Assembly: GCA_021521415.1 (NCBI GenBank)
Contig: JAIQDT010000226.1
Location: forward strand, 186,001 to 250,000
Length of the DNA stretch: 64,000 bases
DNA from: Bidens hawaiensis
Taxonomy: Eukaryota > Streptophyta > Magnoliopsida > Asterales > Asteraceae
Direction: 5' to 3'
The position numbers were made by a program, and so were the translations under genes. Every line of letters begins with the position of its first letter. The first letter of the stretch is position 1. The notes under the pieces were generated by a model. The model had not been told where the DNA came from. It was given only the letters and a program-made list of their open reading frames with translations, and searched no databases. This document shows positions 43,408 through 54,481 of the stretch, piece after piece.

Positions 43408-44187
43408 TGTTTGATGTATATAAAAATATACATCTTTTTAGCATCAAATAATCTCTAAAAACTGCAACTTCTATCGCATAATACAGTTAAAATAACTATT
43501 TATCATGTTAAAATGTATTTTCAGGTGAATCCAAGCTTCAAACGAAGAAACGAATGAAAAACCAAAGAAAACCCAAGAAAACAACAAAACATGGGATTGT
43601 AATTCAGAAAACACGGGGTGTGCTTCTGAAAGCACGGTGCCGTGCTTTTGGAAGCACGGGGTCGTACTTACCTTTCAGAAACGACAAAAAGAATTAGCAC
43701 ATGTCACTAAAAAGCACGAGGGCGTGCCTACGTAAGCACGGGGCCGTGTTTCTCACTCCAGATTGCCTATAAATAGTGGCTCATGTTGCACTCATTTGGT
43801 GTGCCTTAAAAAGAGTTCTATCCGGTTTTCTCTTATAAAAACACACGCTAACACTCACATTGAAGATCTAGTGAAGAGTTTGAAGGCTTTGAGGTCATCA
43901 TCATTAACCATCATCATCAACCATCATCACCATCATTAAAAAGGAAGATTCATCCACATTTGGTTAGATTGTTCTAGTTTAATCATGTGTTTGTTAAATC
44001 ACTAATTCAAAGTTGGTGATTGTCAATTCTATTGGCAATCATTCATGATCGATTCGTGTTCTTGAAAAATAGAAATACTTTGATACATTATCGAAACATG
44101 GATCCTTATATTGTACTAAGAAACGATGAGATATAAGTTATGATGTATTTCTCTAAGTCTTGGTGATCCGAAAATGGCTTTGCTTAG
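43408..44187 (+). repeat. 3' LTR of E, left part
   Basis: Begins TGTTTGATGTATATAAA. Contains five palindromic units and a TATA box (43608-43776), then a (TCA)n-rich stretch near 43895-43940. Interrupted at 44187 by D; the rest is at 58963-59632. Confidence 0.78.
43608..43776 (+). promoter_or_regulatory. Palindrome array and TATA box in the E LTR
   Basis: Five 18-nt units of the form AAGCACGG + 2 nt + CCGTGCTT, more or less decayed, at 43608-43625, 43630-43647 (perfect arms), 43652-43669, 43712-43729 and 43734-43751. TATA box CTATAAATAG follows at 43767-43776, 15 bases after the last unit. Confidence 0.8.
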
Positions 44188-44711
44188 TGTTAGTAAACGG
44201 TTTTGCGTCTCGAGTCTTTGTATTTAACGTAAATGTATTTGTCCTTTATTTATGTAATAAATTATTAAGATATTAAGTTAGTTCGCTAAAGTATAGTCTA
44301 GTTCGCTAAGGATGTTTAGCGAACTAGATCTAAGGAATTAACCCTCCTGATTCGTTAAGGATGTTTAACGAATCAGGGGGTGATTTGCTAAGTTTAATTT
44401 CATTTAATGTATGTAACGAAGTGGACTCTAGTTCGTTAGAGGATGTTAACGAACTAGGTCCATCTTCTATATATAGTGAACACTGTTCACAGTTTAATTT
44501 AAGTTTTGAGTTTAATTATCGAACCTCTGTCCAATTCTCTCTCAAGCTTCAGATTCATACTAATATTATTATCATCATTCACATACATAAAACTAATATA
44601 TACATACATATAACATATAATCAAGAGCGATTACAAACTAGATCCTAAGGTTAATCATAGTTACAGATCTGTGATCTGTGTATTAGTTAAAGGATTTGTC
44701 GAGTTCAAACA
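44188..44711 (+). repeat. 5' LTR of D
   Basis: 524 bp, TGTTAGTAAACGG to TTCAAACA. Homologous to the B LTR. Contains three hairpins and a TATA box, plus GTGAACACTGTTCAC, a small palindrome just after the TATA. Confidence 0.94.
44297..44476 (+). promoter_or_regulatory. Three hairpins with shared loop and TATA box, D LTR
   Basis: Hairpin 1 at 44297-44328 has perfect 13-bp arms (TCTAGTTCGCTAA). Hairpin 2 at 44346-44377 has perfect 13-bp arms (CCTGATTCGTTAA). Hairpin 3 at 44423-44461 has 11-bp inner arms (CTAGTTCGTTA) and GGAC/GTCC outer arms. All three carry GGATGT in the loop. TATA box CTATATATAG at 44467-44476 starts five bases after hairpin 3. Confidence 0.85.
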
Positions 44712-44713
44712 AG

Positions 44714-44725
44714 TGCTATCAGAGA
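44714..44725 (+). other. Primer binding site of D
   Basis: TGCTATCAGAGA, 10 of 12 to the iMet complement, two bases from the LTR end. Confidence 0.8.
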
Positions 44726-45674
44726 TTTAGGTGCTCTTTTGCTCTTGATTTGATATTAATTTGGTATTAACAGACTGTTTAATTGGTATAAGTGTGTTTT
44801 TGTTCGTTTTTGATCGAATTGAGTGTGATTTGGTATTGATTATGGATTGATTGGATTGGATTTAAGTTTGTTAAGGTATTGGTGAATTGTAATTGATTAG
44901 AATTGGATTTTGGATTGTGTTTGGATCGAATTTGGTTTGGATCCGGTTTTGGCCAAAACGGAGGATAGTTTTGGTTCAAATTGGATTCGAGATAAGGTGT
45001 ATTTGATTACGAGAGGTGTTGATTTGGATTCGCGATAATGTTCCGAGTGTTTGGATAGGTTATATGGACGATTTGGTGTAGTATTGATTAAGTATTACGA
45101 ATCTGGGTTATTGTTTGGTGTTCTTCGTTTTTCCAGAAATCTGGAAAATCCATCTGAAGATTTGAAGATTTGATGATTTAAGTCTGATTCGTTAAATTCA
45201 GCTTGATTCTTTAACTCATTCAACTCGATTCGTTAACATATTTAGCTGATTCGCTATGAGTTTTGGTTGATTCGTTAACCAATTCGTTATACTATCTGAT
45301 TCGTGTCAACTGATTCGTGTGACTCGTGTCATACCTTGGAAACTGTTTTCTAACAACTTTTGCCATGTGGCAATAGTTTTCAGAGTTTGTTACAACTGTT
45401 GTAACAACCTGATTCGCTATAGTTAATTCGTTATCAACTGTAGTTGATTCGTCCTTCAATTCGCTAAGCCTTCTTTTAGTGATTCGTTTATCCAATTCAT
45501 TAGTAAACTATCTGATTCGTTGACCATATGATTCGTTGACCATCTGATTCATTAACATTAATCTTAACTTTGTTAAGGTGTGATTCGTTACAACTGTTCA
45601 CAGTTCGTTAACACTGTTTACAGTTCGTTAACTAATTTTTAATTTTAATCCTCAAAGTTTGAAACATTTCAAAA
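44726..45674 (+). repeat. D leader rich in GATTCGTTA motifs
   Basis: Non-coding leader. GATTCGTT, AATTCGTTA, AGTTCGTTAAC and similar variants recur more than 20 times between 45180 and 45640, in part as inverted neighbours. The same motif makes the LTR hairpins and recurs in the post-pol stretch at 54090-54320 and 54950-55190. Confidence 0.8.
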
Positions 45675-47071
45675 ATGGTTAGTATGTATGCATTAGCTTC
45701 CCAAAACATGTTGATGCAACAAATGTTACAACTAGAAACGAGATTGGTTCACATTCAAAATGTCCACGTTTGATGAAATTTAGCGATTTTGCTAAATGGG
45801 AACCTCATTTCCGTGCTCATCTAGGATCAGTTCATCCAGATTGTTCGTACTGTTTGGATGAGGTTTACACCGTTCCAATGATTGGGGATGAGACTATTGG
45901 TTTTACACCTAAAGCTATTTCAAAATACTCGGTTGAAGAGAAGAAAGCGTTAGAAATTGAGACAAAAGCTTATTCTACTCTTACTATGGCTTTACCTGAA
46001 AACATCTTTCACCAAGTAGGGAGTATAAAGATTTGTGCTTCTTTATTTCAACATATTCGTATGAGAAGTATGGGAAACACCGCTGAAAGTAAAAAGATTA
46101 TGTTCAAGTTTCAATTCAGAAATTTTAACATGCTTAATGGTGAAACTGTTGAAGAGATGACAACACGGTTTAATCATTTGATAGCTGTGATGGATAAGAT
46201 GAGATTGGAAACTTCAGAGATTGATAAAATTGATACCATTAAAAGTGCACTACCGAGTTCCTACTCTACTTTCTTGATGGTTCTGAAAGAGAATAATTAT
46301 TTCAACAATGAAGATTTGATAGCATCAGAATTTATGCAAAAGATCGAAGCACGAAAATATGATCTTAAATGTCAAAAGTCTTCAAAAGACAGTCAAGATC
46401 CTGCATTTTATGGTGGAAGTATGCCATTGAGTTCAACCATTTCTCCTATCACTGCATTTCTCACATAAAGTGCAAGTGAGAATGCAACAACAATGTATAG
46501 TGATCCACGAGCCTGTTTCTATACAGCTGGGAATACTGGATTATCTGGTGCTTCTGGTTCATCTGGAGGATCTGGATCTTCATCACTAACAAATCAATTC
46601 TCATCTCAAACAAATGTAAACATGAGAGAGGCCGAATAAAACTTTGCGTTTTTGTTAGCCTTTATGACTTCATATGAGAATTTGGTTAGTAGTAAGATTG
46701 CAACGAGTGATCTCACTGATGAAGATTATGATCAGATTGATCCTGATGATTTAGAACTGATGGACTTAAAGTGGAACATGGCAATGATAGTCTGGAAAGT
46801 TAAAAAGTATATGCAGAGAACAGGTAAAGATCTTCCATCTTTGAACAAGAAATTGGGGTTTGATAAATTAAAGGTCAAGTGCTACAATTATCAAGAGTTT
46901 GGTCACTTTGCCAAAGAATGTGATAAGCCTAAAAAGGAGTATACCGGCCCCAGAAAGCAAGATCAAAAATCATCGGGAAAGAGTGGTAATGATGCAGGAA
47001 AGTCTACAGGGGGTAAACCTTCGTCTTCTGGATCTCAAGCAATGTTATCCAACGTAGATGGAGATGACTAG
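45675..47071 (+). pseudogene. gag of D
   Basis: Likely start MVSMYALASQNML at 45675, frameshifted near 45760 into 45770-46468 (FSDFAKWEPHFRAHLGS, TMALPENIFHQVGSIK, ALPSSYSTFLMVLKENNYF). A stop at 46466 and one near 46637 are followed by 46652-47071 with DLELMDLKWNMAMIVWKVKK and the zinc knuckle CYNYQEFGHFAKEC, whose second Cys is Tyr. That change should weaken zinc binding. Confidence 0.83.
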
Positions 47072-47113
47072 TCACAAAGGCTATTATACGGTAACAATCA
47101 AGCAAATTTAGCA

Positions 47114-48712
47114 ATGTTTGGATATCCTGAGTACTTTCAATATGCAAGTGGAAGTGAATTATCTTCTGATGCTGATACCGATTCTGAATCCGATGATTCA
47201 AGTGAAAAGCTTCCAACTACTTTCGCTTGTATGGCAAAGCTCAGTGATTCAACCACATCTGCTTGCATGGCTAAGCAAAATGTGGTTAGTAATTCTACTT
47301 CTAAATTTTCATGTGTTGATTATGAGACCAATAAGTCTAAGATAGATGCCTTGAAACTTCAAAATGATAATTTTCTAAAAGAGATTGTTTCGTTAAAAGA
47401 TACTTATAGGCAAACGTTGACCTCTAAAATGAATTCAAAAGAGAAGATTGAGGCTTTAACTATAAGTAATCATGATCTTAAGGCTGAATTATCGGTGAAA
47501 ATGACCACCAATGATTAAAAATTTCAAGAAATCTTGAAACATAGATCAAAGATAACCGAGCTTGAAAATGAGGTTCTTGATTTAAAGAACAAATTGGGAA
47601 AATTCAGAAACTCTTCATTTTTACTAAATGAAATAATTGAAGTATCTGGTAAGAAAAAAGATTCAAAGAAAGGAATAGGTTTTGTTGAAATTCCACCACC
47701 TTTTCATAATGATTACAAACCAAATCCTTTTGCTAAAAAAGAAGAGGATGTGATTATTAAAGAATCTGTGATTCCTGGAAAGGCAAAAATAGTTAAACCT
47801 GAAACTGCTAAAGCCCAACCTTCGATTCAGAAACCTCATGTTCAAAGTAACAAAGTCTTGGTTGAAAATGTTGACAAAGTTATCATTGAGGATGTGTATG
47901 AACCTGAAATCTTACACAAGATAAAGAACATTCCAAGTTCTAATCACATACTTTGTGAACCTCATGAATTTGAGGAGGCTGTGTATGGTTCACAGACAGC
48001 CAAGGTGAAACAAGATGCTCATGTTAATGTCAAACCAGTAAGGGCCAAGAAACCAGAAAAACCCAAAGTTTCTTATGAGGATTTGTTGTGTTTTATAAAT
48101 CCAACTGTTTCCAAGCCATCTACTGGTAGAGTGTTTAAGTTAAAGGGGATAGACACGATGTTCACTGAGAAAGACATTCCAATAAGTATCATTAAACCAG
48201 AACTTATTGAGAGTGTATTTCAAAATGAAACTTCCAAGATTCAAGATCTTGAACGTCGGTACACTCAAGCTAAAACATCGGTTTCATCTGATTCATTGAC
48301 TAAGGCAAACCAAGTTTTAAAACAGGCTAAGAAAGTTCAATTTCTGAAGTCAACTGGAACAGATACTTTGAAAATTTTTTCAAATTTTTCTAACTTAGAA
48401 TTTTATTTGAAAAAGAAATCTGAGTTATCTGATGATTTTGCTACGAGCATGACCAAAAATGTGAGTCATCATCCATCTTCTGTGTCACATGTTTCGACTA
48501 ATTCTCAACACCATCATGCTGACATGCGAAGCTGTTTTCTTTGCGGTCAACAAGGTCATGTAGTGAGAAATTGTGGCCAAAAGAGCTATAAGAATCTTCA
48601 TCCTTTTGTCAAGGATCATTCCAAACCGGTTCCTTTGATAAAGGAGATTCTGAAACGACCTGTGTCATATAATGATGATACTCATATTATGTTCTCAAAC
48701 GTGAATCCTTGA
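47114..48712 (+). pseudogene. gag C-terminal coiled coil and second knuckle of D
   Basis: 47114-47518 is Ser/Asp rich then coiled coil (KIDALKLQNDNFLKEIVSLK); after one stop at 47516 the same frame continues at 47534-48712, 392 residues with ELENEVLDLKNKLGKFRNSS, several Lys-rich blocks and a second intact knuckle CFLCGQQGHVVRNC at about 48532-48573. This order (knuckle, coiled coil, knuckle) matches C. Confidence 0.75.
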
Positions 48713-49253
48713 AAAGTTGTTTATGTGAATGAAACTCATGGTTCTGTTAAACCAAAGTTTATTCCAACTAAACCGTTATGCAAAAATGTAAATTCAAATG
48801 TAGTTCAAGCTGCGTATCTAAGACGAAAGTCCGAGAAACCTGTAACTTATTCTCAAGTTGCTGAACAATAGTTGAATGCGACTAAGTTTAACATTTCTCA
48901 AGAAAACCAAAAGGTGCCCAAGACTGAGGCATGGGCTGCCTTTTTGAACTAATCATTTTTGTTTGTGTGTAGGGTACATCCAAGACCATTTCTGGTGAAA
49001 ACTAGATCATGGATAGTGGATGTTCTCGTCATATTACTGGAAATCTCGACCTCTTAACAAATGTAAGAAATATTCAAGGGGGTTATGTGGCATTTGCTGG
49101 GGATTCTAGGGGTATGATTACATAGGAATGTGATGTTTCGAATGGGCATATTACTTTTGAAAAGGTTAACTATTGTGATAAAGTGGACCATAATTTATTG
49201 AGTGTGTCACAAATCTGTGACAAACAATACACTACAATATTTTCAGATAAAGA
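48713..49253 (+). pseudogene. Protease of D
   Basis: Active site IMDSGCSRHITGNLDLL at about 49007-49060 with DSG intact, YVAFAGDSRGMIT, a stop (TAG) at 49122, then SNGHITFEKVNY and NLLSVSQICDKQYTTIF. Upstream 48713-48960 holds broken linker sequence with two stops. Confidence 0.8.
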
Positions 49254-50780
49254 GTGTCTGATTTTAAACCGGGGTATGTGATTCCCGAGGACATGGTTTT
49301 CATGCGATCGCCTCGATCAAATGATATTTATGTCTTGAATATGAGTTCAAAAGTATCAACATCGATTGAAACATGTTTTGTCTCGAAAGCAACCGAGAAA
49401 GATTCTATTCTATGGCATCGTAGAATGGGTCATATTCATGTTCGTAAGATGAACTATCTCATGGAAAATTATCTAGTTGAAGGTGTGTCTTTCAAGAATT
49501 TTAAGTTATCCGATCACTGTGTTGCTTGCAAAAAGGGCAAACAGAAGAAAAAGTCACATCCTTCTAAGTTATTGAATTCCATTGATACTCCTCTTGAGCG
49601 ACTTCATATGGATCTTTTCGGTCCAGTGAATCGTGCGAGTATTTCTGGAGATTGGTACTTCCTGGTAGTTACTGATGATTATTCACGATACTCATGGGTT
49701 TTGCTTATGAGTTCAAAAGATCAAACACCGGTTCTTGTTCAAAATTTAATCACTAAGATCGAATCACTCTACAAACAGAAAGTGAGGAGAATTCGAAGTG
49801 ACAATGGTACTTAATTTAAAAATATTGTATTGGATTTATTTTGTTTACAAAAGGAAATTCATCGAGAATATTGTGCTCCATATGTACCACAATAAAATGG
49901 TGTTGCTGAACGAAAGAATAGAACGTTGATTGAAGATGCTAGAACTATGCTTGCTGATTCAAAGCTTCCTATCCATTTCTGGAATGAGGCGGTGAATACT
50001 GCTTGTTATACACTCAATCGAGTTCTAAATGTTAAGAGACTCAAGAAGACAAGTTATGAGCTGTTGAATAATCGTAAACCCAATTTAAAGTACTTGGAAC
50101 CGTTTGGGTGTCCTTGTACGATGTTAAAAAGGGATGTAGGAAAGTTCGAGGAAAAAGCCATTGAAGGGTATTTCTTGGGTTATGCTTCTCCTAAGAAACG
50201 AGTATTTAATTTTACGTCTGGTTGTGTTGAAGAATGGTATCATGTGGACTGTCAAAAGTACACTACTCCTTCTCAAGGGAAAGGTCCCGACTGGATGTTT
50301 GACTATGATGGCTTATTCAATTCGTTTACTCCAACAACTGATCAACTAGATGAAGACTTAGTTCGTGCTTATTTTGAGGAACAATTGGTAATTCCAAGAT
50401 TTGCAAGTTCTAATGATGTTGAAGTTCCAATCGATGCTCCAACGGAAGAACCTGATAATGATTTTCCAGTTCTCTTCGACGACGTGTCTACTTCATCTGA
50501 TGACACTCCAATTGTTGATAAAGTTATCAAACTTGTTGATCAAGTTGATAGTGATGTTTCATCTCACGACCTGGGTGAACACTACACTAATTTATTTGAA
50601 ACTGTTGATGTTCCTGAGAATCCCACTCTTAGGATTCATAATTATCACCCACAAGAAAACATTATTGGAGAACTTGACGTGGGAGTTAAAACAAGACATC
50701 AAGTTGCTTCATCAAGTGAGAATAATGTATTGTGTGCTTATGCTGACATACACTCGTCTGGGATTGTAAATCTTGCTAAA
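49254..50780 (+). pseudogene. Integrase of D with GAG-pre-integrase
   Basis: GAG-pre-integrase block ILWHRRMGHIHVRKMNYL, zinc ligands CVACKKGK, core LHMDLFGPVNRA (first Asp), VVTDDYSRYSWVLLM and RRIRSDNGT (second Asp), then a stop in place of Glu at 49813 and another where Gln is expected at 49893, in front of NGVAERKNRTLIEDAR with the catalytic Glu present. C-terminal region from 49926 to 50780 has LEPFGCPCTML, GYFLGYASPKKRVF and an acidic Asp/Val-rich linker. Confidence 0.87.
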
Positions 50781-52346
50781 TTCACTTGCTTTCTATCCCA
50801 AGTTGAGCCAACGACTCCTCGTATGGCACTTCAAGATTCCTCTTGGGTAGAAGCTATGCAAGAAGAATTACAGCAATTTGCACGATTGGGTGTTTGAGAT
50901 CTTATCGACAAACCTGCTAGAGTCAAAAAGGCGATTCCGACTAAGTGGGTATATAAGTGTAAGAAAGACGATCGTCGGGTGACCATGAGAAACAAGGCAC
51001 GTTTAGTGGTGCAAGATTTTCATCAGCAAGAGGGTATTGATTACACTGAATTATATGCTCCAGTTGCAAGATTAGAGTCGATTCAAATCTTTCTGGCGTA
51101 TGCTGCTTATAAGAACATCAAGGTCTATCAAATTGATTTCAAGAGTGCTTTTCTCAATGGTGAACTTCATGAGGAAGTGTTTGTTTTACAGCCTCCAGGT
51201 TTTGAAGATCCTGATTATCCTGACCGTGTTTACCGTTTAAACAAGGCATTATATGGTCTACATCAAGCCCCGAGAGCTTGGTATGGCACACTCGCCAACC
51301 ATCTGACGGATAATGGTTTCAAACGTGGAACTGTTGACTGCACTTTGTTTTATAAAAATATTGGTGATGATCTTCTCCTCATCCAGATTTATGTAGATGG
51401 CATAATATTTGGGTCAACAAACGACACGTTGTGTAAGGAGTTAGAGAAATCAATACAAACCAAGTTCGAGATGAGTTCGATGGGAGAGATGAATTTCTTT
51501 TTAGGGTTGCAGGTTCATCAGTCTGCAAAAGAAATCTTCATTCACCAGACAAAATATGTGAACGACGTCTTGAGCCGATTCAAGATTACTGCCAGAAAAA
51601 TCCCTTCTACTCCTCTCCCCGTGGGTCACATTTTATCACTGGATGAATTGGAGGATACTGTAGATCCAACCCTCTATCGAGCTATGATTGGTTCTTTTAT
51701 GTATCTTACTGCTTCTCGACCCAACATAATGTTTGATGTTTGTTTATGTGCTAGGTACCAAGCTAGTCCCCGAGTGACTCACCTGGCAGCGGTCAAACGT
51801 ATTCTTCAATATCTTAGGGGCAATCCTGACACCGGGTTATGGTACCCCAAAAACGATACTTTGATCTTACCGCTTCTTCTGACTCAGAGAGGATGCAAGA
51901 TTAATTTCATGTATACCACAGCGGGATGTCAATTCTTAGGAAGCCGGCTTGTTTCTTGGCAGTGTAAGAAGCAGACAACGGTCTCCACTTCAACCGCCGA
52001 GGCTGAGTATGTTGCAGCCTCGAGTTGTTGTTCCCAGGTTTTGTGGATTCAACAATATCTTCGCGACTACGGTTTGAAGTTTCTTACTACTCCTATCTTA
52101 ATTGATAACTCTGCTGCTATTAGTATCAAAAAAAATCCCGTACAACATTCTAAAATGAAACATATCGAAATTCGATATCATTTCATACGGGATTGTTATG
52201 AAAAGAAATTAATTGACCTTGAGAAAGTACATACTGACTTTCAGAAAGCCGATCTATTTACCAAAGCCTTTGATAAAACGCGTTTTCAATTTTTGCTTGG
52301 TTTAAATGGATTGAAGACCCTCGCTGATATCCTGACACAAGGATGA
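50781..52346 (+). pseudogene. Reverse transcriptase and RNase H of D
   Basis: RT begins at [15 protein letters not shown], has a stop at 50896, then a 455-residue open frame: [52 protein letters not shown]. The catalytic motif is YVDG (51390-51401), not YVDD, so the second metal-binding Asp is lost. MSSMGEMNFFLGLQVHQ follows. RNase H includes TAGCQFLGSRLVSWQCKK, STAEAEYVAASSCCSQVL, DLFTKAFDKTRFQFLL. A compensated double frame change near 51875-51900 removes the TDSDYGG block. Confidence 0.9.
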
Positions 52347-54089
52347 TTATCTTTTCTTTTCTGCTAATTTTATTTTAAAATTTATTTTGATCTTAGGTTT
52401 TAGGGGGTGAAAAATTAGAAAATACAAACATATTGTGCGTTTCATTTGTATAGATAAAACCCAAAAACATTAAAAATTTTAAAATCCAAAAACATTAGAA
52501 AATTTTGAAAAATCAAAAATACTGTGATTTTTCTGAAATTATTTTGAAAATACAAAAACTTTTTAAATTTTAAAAAAGACAAAAAGATTGTGTTTTTAGT
52601 ATGTAAAGGGAAAAACCAAAAAGATTTTTGCTTACGCTCGCTGAAAATTATGTCATTTGCTTATATTTTGAAGGACATATACTTGTATATGTTTGGTCTT
52701 GATAATTTCTGGTAAATATTCGGGATAGCCATTTACCTGACAATGAAAAGTATTTGGGGTGTTCGTTAAGCTTTCTACTTTATTTTCTAGCTGAAAATTA
52801 TGTCAGTTATTTAAGTTTGTGGAGCATACTTGCATGTTTTGGTCCTGTTATCTACTTGTAGATGGATAGGATAGCCAATAATTTACAAAATTAAAGTAAC
52901 TGGGGCGATTAAATTTGTTTATGCTCCTCAAAATTGAGTTTTTGAAGCAAAAAGAGAAAATGATTGTACATTGATTATTTGACCCCAAATCCAGTAACAA
53001 ATAAGCTTAAAAGACAGAGTTCTTAATCATTGGTACATTGATAGGTCTTAAACAAGCTGTTAGAGTAAAGTAAGTGATATAAACATAAAGAAAAGCCAAA
53101 TTGAAAGAGGTGTTAGTCTCTAGCAAAAGTCTCGGTGAGGATGGCAGAAATGTAATAACCGGTCTTACTCAAGCCTTATAGTTATTGATCACCCAAAAAT
53201 ATAGTAAAGAAAATAACAATCGTTTGGATTCTTGACACTGTGAGTCTTTATGCGGCTTAATCATCTGGGTATTCATAAACATGAATATTTCATTCGCTTT
53301 TAGAGCAAACCCAAAGTCATTAAACTTGATCACTGTTGTACTTCGTACAATCCAAATTACTGACTTGATCATAATTCGTTGTTAGTTATACAATTGTTCC
53401 TCCCTTGCGCGCCTCTCAATACCAATAAGAAACGGACCCCAGGAGATACAATGTATGTAAGGCGATAGATGGACTCGTGCATACTCATTCACAGTAAAGG
53501 AAACTTGATGCATTGCTTAAAAAATATAAAAGACTCAATTGGTATTCAAAATTTTGATCAACACTATAACGGTTTAAGTGAAGTTAGGGGATTTGGCAAA
53601 AAACAAAATAAGCTTGAACCGAGATTAGAGGCTGATAGTTTCAGATATTCGGTGCGCTAATTGAACCATTAATCATATCACAAAAATGCTTGAAGGCTTG
53701 TTATAAGATTTAAGTGGACAACAATATCAATGACCGACTTAACGCCAGTCATAATATCGCTGAAATATAAAACTGTGATGGAAAGGCATTTTGGTCAATA
53801 TGATTCTCTGCTCAAACTCAACAAAAATACAAAAATATGTACTGCTTTTGAAAATCATAGAAAAACACAAAAAGATTGTCTAGTTATTGGTTCGGATATT
53901 TTCATGTAAATACATTCTTTAGATTTTACAAAATACCAAAAATATTTCTCATTTTTGTTTTACATATTATTTAAATTTTTTTAAATTATGTTTCAGAAAT
54001 GTGAAATGAGTGAAGTTATTTGATGATCGAGATATGATTTAAATCTTTAATTTATAATTTATTTATTTAATTTATTTAATTCATTTAAA
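52347..54089 (+). other. Conserved post-pol non-coding region of D
   Basis: Starts with a purine tract at 52396-52413 (GGTTTTAGGGGGTGAAAA), then AAAA-rich repeats, two hairpin modules (52672-52880) and blocks shared with B (AGCCAAATTGAAAG near 53096, GGCAGAAATGTAATA near 53142) and with A and C (TTGGCAAAAAACAAAATAAG near 53592, CTAATTGAACCATTAATC near 53657). No coding content seen. Confidence 0.62.
52672..52880 (+). other. Paired RNA hairpin modules of D
   Basis: Module one: ACATATA and TATATGT around CTTG (52675-52692), TTTGGTC, then GGGATAGCCATTTACC. Module two: weaker GCAT/ATGT stem near 52823-52836, GGTCC, ATCTA and TAGAT around CTTG (52850-52863), then GGATAGCCA. Same order as in A and C. 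Confidence 0.68.
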
Positions 54090-54355
54090 ATTAAATTAAA
54101 AGGTTATTCGTTAAATTATGGCTAACGAATTAAGCCATTTTAACGAACTACATTCTAGTTCGTTATCCTAATTCGCTTCCGCACTCTGTAACGAATGGCT
54201 TTAATTCGCTAAGCATAGTCTAACAAATTAGACACGAATTACGTCTGATTCGTCAGGACATGTGTTAATGAATCAATTGATTCGTTAATTTAAATTTCAA
54301 ACGAATCAGCTGATTCGTTACCTTGGGAATCGTGCATGTCAGTGTATATAGGACG
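54090..54355 (+). promoter_or_regulatory. Promoter-like stretch upstream of the D accessory ORF
   Basis: Repeated ATTCGTTA motifs in inverted pairs: 8-bp arms near 54106-54131, 10-bp arms TAACGAACTA/TAGTTCGTTA near 54140-54165, a perfect 20-bp palindrome AACGAATCAGCTGATTCGTT at 54300-54319 and GAATCAATTGATTC at 54270-54283. A TATA-like TGTATATAGGAC stands at 54343-54354. This reproduces the design of the D LTR promoter inside the element. Confidence 0.55.
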
Positions 54356-54481
54356 ACGTGCATACGAACCGTCCTATACTATTCACTCTTCTTCTTTACA
54401 CATAAAGTTACTCTGCCAAAATTTTTCAGATTTTTTAATCTTTGATTTTCAGTGTTTTGAGTATACCATTGTGTTCATAAG

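Noticed and set aside
44779..44979. Minus-strand ORF rich in Asn and Pro in the D leader
   Set aside because: Low-complexity antisense reading of the untranslated leader.
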